A DNA stretch of 64,000 nucleotides from Planctellipticum sp942493135. Its GTDB lineage: Bacteria; Planctomycetota; Planctomycetia; Planctomycetales; Planctomycetaceae. Of this stretch, positions 17,843 to 25,909 are shown piece after piece (the stretch's first letter is position 1; every line of letters starts with the position of its first letter). The position numbers were made by a program, and so were the translations under genes. The notes below the pieces were generated by a model. It made no database searches, was not told the origin of the DNA, and worked only from the letters and a program-made list of their open reading frames with translations. The stretch spans positions 3,968,001-4,032,000 of the forward strand of contig OW818684.1 in NCBI GenBank assembly GCA_942493135.1, written 5' to 3'.

Positions 17843-19732
17843 CTAGTTGGGAGTACCGACCAGACGGGCGGGCGGCACCGAGGCGGCGATTTTCGTGAAC
17901 GCCGTCTTCACCTGTTCGGACATATCGGACACGCTCTGACCGCCTGGAACGTGAATAAACTGTCCGCCGCCGATAAAGGCGATGGCCTTCAAAAGGTCCG
18001 TATCGGCGTCGCTGCCGACGCAGACTGTGTGAATTGTGTAGCCCTTGTCGACCGCATCTTTGACGAGCCGCAATACAGCGGTCTTCTGCGTGCTGGAAGT
18101 CGTGTAGTCGGCGACGCCGTCGCCGTCGTAGTCGGCCAACTGGTTCCAGTTCCAACCCGACGGCAGGCTGGTGGGCGTCCCGCTGTCGAGCGTGTTGGAG
18201 TTGCCGTCGGTCATCAGGAGAATTGCCGGCCGCGAACCATCTCGCTTGTGGTTGTCGAGCAGCGAGATGCCGTCGGACAGGCCTCCGGCCATGTTGGTTG
18301 CGTCATAGTAGTGCGCCGCCTGCTTAAAGTGCATGAGTTGCTTGACGGCGTTGTAGTCGTTCGTCAGCGGAGTGGCGGAAATGTCGACCAGCGGGATCTC
18401 CGGATTGCCGTCGTTGAGCGTGGTTTCGATGCGGTGGTGCGTATCGTAACTGACCATACCGAGATAGTCGTCAAACTTCAGGTCGGTCAGGAAGTCGCAC
18501 AGCAGTTCGTGGCCTTCTTTGATGGCGGTAAAGGGGTAATGCCGCGTCTTCCAGAAGTCTTTCGTTTCGCTATAGGAGCAATAAGACTTCATCTGGTAGT
18601 TGAGCCACGTCAGGCCGCCGTATTGATCGTTGTAGCCATATGGCGTTAAGAGCGTGTTCGTCTGGACGAACGCGTAATACCCGGACCAGCTCCCCGATGC
18701 GTACGGGTATGGAGTGGACGTCAGGCCGAGCGACGCAGAGATCGTTGCCGTGTCGTAGAGGAAGCTGAGCGTCCAGTTCTGCGTCGTGCTGCCTACTTTC
18801 CGGACCGTGACGTCGACTCGATTGATCCGCTTGCTGCTATTGCTCCAGGTGGCGGAGTTTGTGGTCTCGTTGCTGTATGATCCCGTACTTGTCGTGTTAT
18901 TCGTGTAATAGAGTTTGTAGCTCTTGATTGCGGTATTCGTCGTCACGTCGACGCTTTTTCCCTTAAACGTTACCGTACCTGTGGCACCAGTATTGGACTT
19001 CGTCGAGGAGACGTACCGAGGCGCGAATGTCATCGTACCCAAGGTCAGGGGCTGCAGATCATCCCAGACCAGTTGCAGATTGCTTTCGAGCTGGGCTTGG
19101 GGCAGCTTCACCGAATTCTCGTTGGAGAAGTAACTGTCGAAGTTCATCGACCGCGAGAAGTCGTGAACGACGACCATGTCGCGTGGCTCGATGTAGGCGA
19201 TCGATTCGGCCCGCACGATTGAGCCCTTGTTGCCCATCACTGCCGAGAACAGGGCCGGCACTTTGCCGTCGGGTTCCGCGAGGTTCGGATTGTCGCGGCG
19301 GGCGACGATCTTGACGGCGTTGGTCTTAGACGCCTCGACGTTCCAGTTCATTTCCCACTGGTCGGTGACGTCGTTCTTCGATCGTCGACCAAAGACGACG
19401 TCGATGTCGGGATTCACATAGACCCCGTTGGCCAGAGCCACCTGGACGCCGGTGCTGCGGGCCTGCTGAAGGGCGTACGCGAACACGTTGACGACATCCG
19501 GTCCGGAAGTCTGGATCGCGTGAGTAATCTCCATCGCGGCGGCCAGCGCGGCGGCGTCGGTTGCGCCCTGCATCCGGGTTCGCGCCAGCGAAACGACACC
19601 GAGGTCGACCGAGAACGCCACCCCCGCCATGCAGGCGGTGAGCGTGAACATGCCGACGACCATCGACACGCCGCGGCGTTCGGGTTGTGGGGACGAGCGG
19701 ACTTTGCGGACCGTTGCGGACGAGCGAAGCAT
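17843..19732 (-). CDS. TadG-like pilus/secreted protein with a VWA domain carrying a long insertion
   Basis: 629 residues from the ATG at 19732. The N-terminus has the TadG pattern: a basic stretch then GVSMVVGMFTLTACMAGVAFSVDLG (21-45) and SLARTRMQGATDAAALAAAM (48-67). A VWA domain begins at VVVHDFSRSMNFD with the MIDAS residues D191-x-S193-x-S195. It is interrupted at about residues 200-405 by a Ser/Thr/Asn/Tyr-rich region, then resumes with KEGHELLCDFLTDL, MVSYDTHH and ILLMTDGNSN, ending in VKTAFTKIAASVPPARLVGTPN. TadG-type proteins are anchored in the inner membrane and act at the cell surface. The DNA for the insertion is visibly more AT-rich than the flanks. It is the last gene of the operon 20825-17843. 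Confidence 0.8.
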   Translation of the reverse strand: MLRSSATVRKVRSSPQPERRGVSMVVGMFTLTACMAGVAFSVDLGVVSLARTRMQGATDAAALAAAMEITHAIQTSGPDVVNVFAYALQQARSTGVQVALANGVYVNPDIDVVFGRRSKNDVTDQWEMNWNVEASKTNAVKIVARRDNPNLAEPDGKVPALFSAVMGNKGSIVRAESIAYIEPRDMVVVHDFSRSMNFDSYFSNENSVKLPQAQLESNLQLVWDDLQPLTLGTMTFAPRYVSSTKSNTGATGTVTFKGKSVDVTTNTAIKSYKLYYTNNTTSTGSYSNETTNSATWSNSSKRINRVDVTVRKVGSTTQNWTLSFLYDTATISASLGLTSTPYPYASGSWSGYYAFVQTNTLLTPYGYNDQYGGLTWLNYQMKSYCSYSETKDFWKTRHYPFTAIKEGHELLCDFLTDLKFDDYLGMVSYDTHHRIETTLNDGNPEIPLVDISATPLTNDYNAVKQLMHFKQAAHYYDATNMAGGLSDGISLLDNHKRDGSRPAILLMTDGNSNTLDSGTPTSLPSGWNWNQLADYDGDGVADYTTSSTQKTAVLRLVKDAVDKGYTIHTVCVGSDADTDLLKAIAFIGGGQFIHVPGGQSVSDMSEQVKTAFTKIAASVPPARLVGTPN

Positions 19733-19831
19733 GGTAGACGTTCCTGTCTCAGGACGGTTGTCGGCGGGTCGGCCCGGCCCGCGGAGAGAGATGCGAAGGA
19801 TTTCAGGAGGTCAGCAGACGTTAGCCGCCCG

Positions 19832-20347
19832 CTAGAAAGAGATGATCTTGTCTTTCCGGTTGACGATTGACGCGGACAGCTTTTCAAAGGTGTTCGGGAG
19901 CAGTCCGGTTGAGTTCAGCGCCGAGTACGGAATCTCGACGGTGATCTTGAAGTACTGCAGATCGTTCGCGGTCGAAGACAGGTTGAACGTGGAGCCGGCA
20001 TTTTCGCCTTCGGCATGTGTGATCGTGACCGTGGCGGCGTTGCCTGGCAGTCCTTCAGCGGTCAGCACATTCTTGATGTCCTGAATCACTTTCTGATTAC
20101 CGGTCTGGTTGGCCTGGACTCGCTTGCTGTAGTCCATCGACGCCAGGCGGCCCGCCTGGCGCACTGCCGCCTGCATCTTGGTCTGCATGTCGAGGTTGAT
20201 GCCGCTCTGGACGGCCCCGAGAATCAACAGCACAAAGAGCGGAGAGATCACGGCCAGCTCGATGGCGGCGGCTCCGCGGCGCGAGTCGCCGGATTTCCGC
20301 AGGACAGGCGTCCGGGACGTCTTTGATGGGATTCGGAGACTATTCAT
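19832..20347 (-). CDS. TadE-like pseudopilin
   Basis: The 171-residue product begins at ATG 20347 (MNSLRIPSKT). After a basic leader, the hydrophobic segment RRGAAAIELAVISPLFVLLILGAVQSG (24-50) has the glutamate (Glu30) in the position usual for type IV pilin-like TadE proteins. The mature part is small and rich in Asn/Thr/Ala. TadE and TadF are minor pseudopilins processed by a prepilin peptidase. The gene overlaps the 3' end of the preceding one by 8 nt and precedes the TadG-like gene by 99 nt, so the three form an operon. Confidence 0.8.
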   Translation of the reverse strand: MNSLRIPSKTSRTPVLRKSGDSRRGAAAIELAVISPLFVLLILGAVQSGINLDMQTKMQAAVRQAGRLASMDYSKRVQANQTGNQKVIQDIKNVLTAEGLPGNAATVTITHAEGENAGSTFNLSSTANDLQYFKITVEIPYSALNSTGLLPNTFEKLSASIVNRKDKIISF

Positions 20348-20825
20348 GACGCATCACCGCCCTTCCGATGACAGTCTTGTTCTTCAGCCAGAAAGGCGGC
20401 AGCAGCGCCACGTTGTTATATGGCACGGAAACTTGCGCAATGAAGCAGTCACCCCGCTTGCAGGTGGAGACTTCTTTGGTGGGCAGCGTATCGAAATTGA
20501 TGTCCGCCGGATTGACGTTGGCCGTGTCGAACACGCTGCCATCCCGAACTGATACCGTGACCTGATTGGTACTCAGCGCCGACGAGACGACCTGGTTAAT
20601 CCTGGCGGTTACCTGGGCGGAGGTGACTTCTTCGTAGCAGCCGATCTGCACCCCCTCGCGGGCGGCGGCGTTCAGGGTGTTCAACACCATGAAGTAGTGC
20701 CCGAACTCCATCAATCCCGCCAGCAGAATGCCAAGGACGGGCAGGACCAGGGCCGTTTCCACGGTCAGCGCCCCGCCCCGCGACGGCTTTCGACGAATCG
20801 CTCTTTGCGGTAACAATATTTTCAC
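20340..20825 (-). CDS. TadE/TadF-like pseudopilin
   Basis: 161 residues from a GTG at 20825, with GGGAG about 10 nt upstream. The leader MKILLPQRAIRRKPSRGGALTVETALVLPVLGILLAGLMEFGHYF has the pilin-like positively charged n-region, the conserved Glu of TVETALVLP, and a hydrophobic helix. A Cys pair (VSTCKRGDCFIAQVS) suggests a disulphide in the mature domain. It is the first gene of the pseudopilin operon and overlaps the next gene by 8 nt. No Flp major pilin, ATPase or prepilin peptidase lies in this window. Confidence 0.8.
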   Translation of the reverse strand: MKILLPQRAIRRKPSRGGALTVETALVLPVLGILLAGLMEFGHYFMVLNTLNAAAREGVQIGCYEEVTSAQVTARINQVVSSALSTNQVTVSVRDGSVFDTANVNPADINFDTLPTKEVSTCKRGDCFIAQVSVPYNNVALLPPFWLKNKTVIGRAVMRHE

Positions 20826-21164
20826 CGATCACTCCCGGCCGGCCCGCAGGTTCGATTTTCAGACCAACTCATCTCGAACCGTAGTTCACGATTCTGGAAG
20901 CGGAGGCAAGATTTCCCGGATCTTGAGAAAATTCTTTCAAACCGGGTTCTTCGTTGCGGATTCCGGTCGAATTGTGCAAACCCTGACGGTGGTTCGGTAT
21001 AGACAATCCAGGAGATATACGCCCGATTCCTGTTCTCTGTTTCGAAGGTTCGGAGGATTCCAAATGTGCCGGCGACCTGCCGGTCATCCGAGAGCATTGG
21101 TTTGGGCTCGACGCCTCACGTCGCTATGATGGCCGCGATCAATCACCGGGAAAGGAAAGCTTCG
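20826..21164. other. divergent intergenic region between tad-like operon and FAH-family gene
   Basis: About 340 nt without a convincing gene. It must hold the promoters of both divergent units. A TATAGA box at about 20,998-21,003 is visible, but no well-spaced -35 partner is convincing. The last 15 nt contain AAAGGAAAG, the ribosome binding site of the gene starting at 21165. Confidence 0.5.
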
Positions 21165-22034
21165 ATGCTGCTGGCTAAAGTCCGACTCGCCGAGGGTGCG
21201 ATCCGCGTGGGAATTCTGGAAGGGACCAGCGTCCGGCTGATCGACTTCATCCCCGACGACCGCTGCCAGACGCTCGCCGACATTCTCCACGCCGCCGATC
21301 CGAAGGGCCTTGCCCTGCGGCTGGCCGACCGGACTTTGCAGTCGGTCGACTCTGCGGCGGTCAGCTTTCTGGCCCCGATCGACCAGCAGGAAGTCTGGGC
21401 CGCTGGCGTGACCTACAAACGGAGCCAGGTCGCCCGGATGCAGGAGTCGGAGTCGGCCGCGTCGCACTACGACAAGGTCTACACCGCTCCCCGCCCGGAG
21501 ATCTTCTTCAAGGCGACTCCCAACCGCGTCGCCGGTCCGGGCCAGCCTCTGCGGGTCCGGTCCGACAGCCACTGGTCGGTTCCGGAGCCCGAACTGGCTC
21601 TGGTTATCAATCCGCAGCTGCAGCTCGTCGGCTTCACCGTCGGCAACGACATGTCCGCCCGCGACATCGAAGGCGAAAACCCCCTCTACCTGCCGCAGGC
21701 CAAGCTCTACAACCAGTGCTGTGGCCTCGGACCGTGCGTTCTGCTGCCGGACGGCCAGCTCCCTCGCGCCGCTACGAAAATTTCGCTGACGATCCACCGC
21801 GGCGGGGACGTTGTCTTCTCCGGCGAGACCGACGTCGACCAGATGAAGCGGCAGTTCGACGAACTGATCGACTGGCTGGGACGCGAAAACGAACTGGTCA
21901 CGGGGGCTTTTCTGCTGACCGGCACGGGCGTCGTACCACCGGACGATTTCACGCTGGAAGACGGCGATTCGGTCTCGATCGAAATCACCGGCATCGGCAC
22001 GCTGACCAACCCGATCATCAAGACGCGGGCCTGA
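21165..22034 (+). CDS. fumarylacetoacetate hydrolase (FAH) family protein
   Basis: The ATG at 21165 is preceded by AAAGGAAAG and gives 289 residues (MLLAKVRLAEG). The C-terminal FAH fold has a PRPEIFFKATPN segment, VPEPELALVINPQLQLVGFTVGNDMSARDIEGENPLYLPQAK, which includes the E-x-E metal ligands and the DMSARD motif, and a later TGTGVVPPDDFTLEDGDSVSIEI. Members split C-C bonds or decarboxylate keto acids. Here the substrate is unknown; FAH-family relatives acting on 2-keto-3-deoxy sugar acids are one possibility. It stands alone and converges with rsgA. Confidence 0.85.
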   Translation: MLLAKVRLAEGAIRVGILEGTSVRLIDFIPDDRCQTLADILHAADPKGLALRLADRTLQSVDSAAVSFLAPIDQQEVWAAGVTYKRSQVARMQESESAASHYDKVYTAPRPEIFFKATPNRVAGPGQPLRVRSDSHWSVPEPELALVINPQLQLVGFTVGNDMSARDIEGENPLYLPQAKLYNQCCGLGPCVLLPDGQLPRAATKISLTIHRGGDVVFSGETDVDQMKRQFDELIDWLGRENELVTGAFLLTGTGVVPPDDFTLEDGDSVSIEITGIGTLTNPIIKTRA

Positions 22035-22113
22035 ACCACCGGCCACGAATGTGTGGCGCGCCGTCTGTTCTCCGTGGACGACAGCTTAATATCTTTGAAG
22101 ACCCTCACCCTGG

Positions 22114-22143
22114 CCCTCTCCCACTGAAGACAGCGGGAGAGGG
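22114..22143. repeat. palindromic REP-like element (CCCTCTCCC / GGGAGAGGG)
   Basis: Perfect 9-bp arms, CCCTCTCCC (22114-22122) and GGGAGAGGG (22135-22143), enclose a 12-nt loop, with CCCTCACCCTGG just before the left arm. This form (accctcaccctggccctctccc...) is common in intergenic DNA of many bacteria as a dispersed palindrome. It lies between the convergent genes ending at 22034 and 22204 and may also serve as a bidirectional 3'-end structure. Confidence 0.6.
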
Positions 22144-22203
22144 GACACGACGAAAAGACGCACCGTTTCAGAATCGATGCCGGTGATTTCGCGTCAGTCC
22201 GGA

Positions 22204-23370
22204 TCACGTATCCGCGGTGACGATCCGGACGTAGCTCTCGTAGCGGGTCATGGAGATCAGGTCGTCCTTGACCGCTCGCTTGACGGCGCACCCCTCTTCG
22301 TAGAGGTGCATGCAGCTCGGAAACCGGCAGTATGGCACGAAGGGGTGAAACTCGCGGAAGTACCCCTCGACTTCGGCCGGATGGACGTCCCAGATCTCCA
22401 GCTGCCGGATCCCGGGCGTGTCGACTACCCAGCCGCCGCAGCCCAGTTCGATCAGGCGGGCATACCGCGTGGTGTGCCGTCCCTTCTGCGTGACCTCGCT
22501 GATTTCCCCGGTCCGCAGCCCCAGGTCCGGCTGAATTGCATTCAGCAGCGACGACTTTCCCACGCCGCTCTGACCGGTGAAAACGGTTTCCTGCCCCGCC
22601 AGCAGCCGCTTCAGCGCCGCGATCCCGCGGCCCGTCTGCACACTCGTCAGCACGGCGGGACAGCCCAGCCTGGAATAGAGCCCGATCATCGGCTGCAGGT
22701 CGGCCGGCTCGATCAGATCCGCCTTGTTGATGCAGATCACGGCCCGCACGCCCCCTTTGCCGGCGCTGACGACGAAACGGTCGATCAACGCCGGCTTGAG
22801 CGGAGGATCGTCGGCGCTGGCCACGATCGCCACCTGCGAGATATTCGCCACCAGAATGTGCTGGCGGTACTGCTGTCCGCGGGCCAGCACCCCCTGCCGC
22901 GGCTCGACCCGCTCGATGACGCCGGTCGTGTCGGTCGCCGTCTGCACCAGGACCCGGTCCCCGGTGACCACCGCATTGCGGGCGTCCCGCGTCAGCGTGC
23001 GGACGACCCGGCGGACGGTGCAGGACAGCACGCGGCCGTCGTCCAGCTTGACGGTGCACTGCGTGGCGCCGATCGCCGAGACCACGCGCCCCGGACGGCA
23101 CAGCGACTCGTCGACCGCCCGGACGATCTGGTCGCCCGAGACCTCGGCCCCGACAATCGTCCGCCGGCGCGACAGATCCCCTTTTCCTGAAATTCGCTCG
23201 TCGCGCAGCCCCTGATCGTGATCGGCCCCGTCGGCCTGCACGTCGCGGGTGATGTCGTTGGCGCGCGCACGCCGGCCCCGGTTCTTCTGGAAATCGACGC
23301 GAATCTTCCGGCTGGGACGACGTGACACGAAGGGGGGATCCGCGTGGGAAACAAATTGCTCAGCCCGCAT
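22204..23370 (-). CDS. rsgA: ribosome small subunit-dependent GTPase A
   Basis: The circularly permuted GTPase order is clear: NKADLIEP (G4) precedes GQSGVGKSSLLNAI (G1), then RHTTRYARLIEL and DTPGIRQLEIW (G3). The C-terminal zinc module CRFPSCMHLYEEGC completes the RsgA architecture. An OB-fold region lies before the G domain (CTVRRVVRTLTRDARNAVVTGDRVLV). RsgA is a late 30S-subunit maturation factor whose GTPase is triggered by the subunit. The start is uncertain: ATG at 23370 (388 residues), GTG at 23406 or GTG at 23328 (which begins with the family-like SRRPSRKIRVDFQKN). It stands alone between a convergent FAH gene and the beta-helix gene. Confidence 0.92.
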   Translation of the reverse strand: MRAEQFVSHADPPFVSRRPSRKIRVDFQKNRGRRARANDITRDVQADGADHDQGLRDERISGKGDLSRRRTIVGAEVSGDQIVRAVDESLCRPGRVVSAIGATQCTVKLDDGRVLSCTVRRVVRTLTRDARNAVVTGDRVLVQTATDTTGVIERVEPRQGVLARGQQYRQHILVANISQVAIVASADDPPLKPALIDRFVVSAGKGGVRAVICINKADLIEPADLQPMIGLYSRLGCPAVLTSVQTGRGIAALKRLLAGQETVFTGQSGVGKSSLLNAIQPDLGLRTGEISEVTQKGRHTTRYARLIELGCGGWVVDTPGIRQLEIWDVHPAEVEGYFREFHPFVPYCRFPSCMHLYEEGCAVKRAVKDDLISMTRYESYVRIVTADT

Positions 23371-23482
23371 TCTGCCAGATTTCGCCGGCCGTGTTGAGTC
23401 CGACACGCAAGTGTCGCCGCCGAGTCCGCCGTCATCGACTGACCGGGTTTTCGATTCAACGCCAGAACCCGTTCAGGCGTCG

Positions 23483-24553
23483 CTACTTCACGGGCTTCAA
23501 ATCCACCGCCGCCAGCGGCTGCACGTTTCCGCTCCGCCATTCGTTGTACTGAAAATCCTCCCGGTACCGGCTGTAGCCCTCACCCGGCCCGACGGTCACC
23601 GGACGGACGCCTGGCCGTCGAGCCAGGAACGAGAGTTCGGACTTCTCAGAAATGTCCCAGTCCTGGGCCGCCATGACGTGCGCGTAGCTGCCGACTCGTC
23701 GCGGCACGACGAACACCAGGGCCGTCTTGGCGCCGTCCCGGTCGGCGTCACCGAAGAACTTGCTGAAGGACTTCGGATCGCTGACTGTCGACGTCCGCTT
23801 CCCCCCGCCACCCAGCCACGAAGTCAGGTTGTAGATGTTGCTGTCGCCCGACCAGGAGCGGCCTTCCGCACTGGTCGCGGACTTCAGGAGGGACGTCCCC
23901 AGATTATCGCACTTGTACATGCAAAGGGTGCTGCCGATTGCCAGCTTGCCATTCCATTTGGCGGCGGTGAAAGCGTCTTTCGCCTGGAAAACATCCTGCG
24001 ACAGCATCAGTTTGACGTCGCCGGCCACTCCCTTTTCTGGACCGTTCGTCAGGTTGATGCAGGTTCCCGAGTACAGGATTGAGTTCTCGACCAGAACGCT
24101 CTGCTCCCCCGCACTGACAATCTCCAGGGCCGCGTTGCCGCCAATCAGCAGACTGTTCCGCACAACATGTTGCCCGGGCGCTTCGATGACGACTCCCGTC
24201 ATCCCCCGCTTGTTCCCTTCCGAAACCTGGCAGTTGAGCAGCCGCAACGCGCCGCCCGTGACGTGAATCGCTTTCCAGGGAACCGGGTTCGAGGTCACCG
24301 GCGGGTCGAACTGCAGCCGGAGTCCTTCCAGCGTCACCGTTCCGCCGGTGATCTTCAGCATGTGCTGGGCTTCGACGTCCCGTTCCGGGCGGTAAATCAG
24401 GCCCCGTTCGGATTTGCCGACCTGGTACTCGAAGACCGGGTCGTAGCCAAAACCCGCCTGGATCGTCAGGTCCTTGTCGAGGACGTCATGCAGCAGCTTG
24501 AACGGACCGTTTCCGTCCACTCGAATGACATCTCCGGCCTTCGCCGCAGCGAG
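23483..24553 (-). pseudogene. C-terminal right-handed beta-helix half of a frameshifted two-domain protein
   Basis: The reading frame enters from the upstream half at about 24553, after a single extra G at 24554 on the coding strand. It reads LAAAKAGDVIRVDGNGPFKLLHDVLDKDLTIQAGFGYDPVF and continues to a stop at 23483. The ~355 residues show short strand-turn repeats (GGALRLLNCQVSEGN, APGQHVVRNSLLIGGNAALEI) of a parallel beta-helix. No good start codon with a ribosome binding site lies near the frame entry, so independent translation is unlikely. If the extra base is removed, the joint reads DTIQEALAAAKAGDVIRV, a sequence typical of the start of such beta-helix domains. Whether it is a real mutation or a sequencing error cannot be told from here. 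Confidence 0.7.
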
Positions 24554-25676
24554 CCGCCTCCTGAATGGTATCAAACCGCGGCTTGTCCTCGCGATTCGCC
24601 AGCAGAAACGCCTGATCGGGTTCCCCCGCCAGCAATCGCGAGATATCGCTCCCCAGGTTGGCTTTCCGCAGGAACAGCACGGCAAAGCACGTGTCGCTCG
24701 GGCTCTCTTTGGAGTCCGGCCACGAGCCGTCTTCCTTCTGGGTTTTCAGCAGTGCCGCAGCCCCCTGGCGGAACCAGTCGGTCTCCCCGAGCTTCTCGAC
24801 CCCCAGCAGCACGCCCAGCCGTTCGATCGACCAGATGAAGTACCGCGCGGATCCCGGCGACATCCCCTTGGCATAGGCGTTCACCCGCTCCAGCCCCTTG
24901 GCGTAGACCGGATCGGAGAGGAGCGTTTCTTTCTGGCCGCGGATCGTCCCGCCGGAAGACTTCTGGTCTTTCCGAATGCGGTTCGCCCGCGCCACCGTCA
25001 GGCAGAACAGGCCGGCGGATGTCATCGTATTCCGGCTCCCCTCGTCCTTCGACGTGTAGGGCCAGCCTCCGTCCTCCTTCTGTTCGCCCACAAACCGCGT
25101 GGCGACTTCAATCATGGCATCGTCGATCGGCACTCCGTAACGGGACGACACCCAGAGTCCGAGCACGGCAAACTGCGTGTTGCTGTTATCCCCCGCGCCG
25201 TCCTTCTTTTCGATTTTCCGCAGATCTGAAAAGATGCTCGCGTCGACTTCGGGATTCGAGTAGCCCCAGCCGCCGGATTTCGTCTGGCCGGCGAGCAGTC
25301 GGGCGCCCATCGTCCGGATCTGTCCGCGGTCCTGCCGGTCGCCGACGCGCGACAGCAGCAGAATGCTCAGCGCCAGGTCGTAGGTCTGCTTCTCGTCGAC
25401 GCAATTCTTGCGGACGAAGCGGTACCCTCGCTCCACCACCGGGTCGTAGATCGGAGTGCCGTTTTCAATCAACGCCAGCGTGCAGAGTGCGGTAATGCCG
25501 ACGGCGTGGTTGTCGTACTTCCAGCTGCCGTCTTTTTCCTGCTGGTATTTGATGTACTCCACCCCCTTCAGCCGGGCCGCGGAGATTTCTTCGTCGGTCT
25601 GGGCCTGGACGAAAGTGGGATTCGCGACCAGCAGCCAGGCTCCGGCCAGAACGAGTCGACAGAGATGCCAACGCAT
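24486..25676 (-). CDS. secreted prenyltransferase/squalene-cyclase repeat protein (N-terminal half, frameshifted after ~24,555)
   Basis: The start is ATG 25676, with GGGAG 8 nt upstream. A Sec signal (MRWHLCRLVLAGAWLLVANPTFVQAQ) leads into a ~370-residue alpha/alpha toroid of repeats, each with a QKEDGGW/QQEKDGSW-type turn: YQQEKDGSWKYDN, GQTKSGGWGYSN, EQKEDGGWPYTS and TQKEDGSWPDSK. Such domains are common in planctomycete secreted proteins but usually lack the cyclase catalytic motif; no DxDD is visible here. After DTIQEA the frame runs into 23 alien residues (ARCGEGRRCHSSGRKRSVQAAA) and stops at 24486. The intended continuation is the beta-helix frame described for 23483-24553. The two together would make one protein of about 730 residues. 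Confidence 0.75.
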   Translation of the reverse strand: MRWHLCRLVLAGAWLLVANPTFVQAQTDEEISAARLKGVEYIKYQQEKDGSWKYDNHAVGITALCTLALIENGTPIYDPVVERGYRFVRKNCVDEKQTYDLALSILLLSRVGDRQDRGQIRTMGARLLAGQTKSGGWGYSNPEVDASIFSDLRKIEKKDGAGDNSNTQFAVLGLWVSSRYGVPIDDAMIEVATRFVGEQKEDGGWPYTSKDEGSRNTMTSAGLFCLTVARANRIRKDQKSSGGTIRGQKETLLSDPVYAKGLERVNAYAKGMSPGSARYFIWSIERLGVLLGVEKLGETDWFRQGAAALLKTQKEDGSWPDSKESPSDTCFAVLFLRKANLGSDISRLLAGEPDQAFLLANREDKPRFDTIQEAARCGEGRRCHSSGRKRSVQAAA

Positions 25677-25909
25677 GAGTGATTCTCCCAGATGTCGTGC
25701 CCGCAAGGGGTCGATGTGATCCCGCACTCTACCCCGCGCTCCGGAGCGACTCAACAGGGATTGCTGATCCGTCGCGACGGAAAGGCCTTGGAGCGGCCGA
25801 AACGTCGCGGCTGCGCCGGATGTGACGCCCCCGGTTGACGTTCGGAACCCGCTTTCCGATATTGGCGGGTCTGTCCCTGTGTTCCGAATTCTGCTGAAAC
25901 GGCCCGCGC
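25677..25909. other. divergent promoter region between the prenyltransferase-repeat gene and lysS
   Basis: About 230 nt between divergent starts. It is not coding by appearance and should contain two promoters. I could not place a consensus -35/-10 pair with confidence. Confidence 0.4.
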
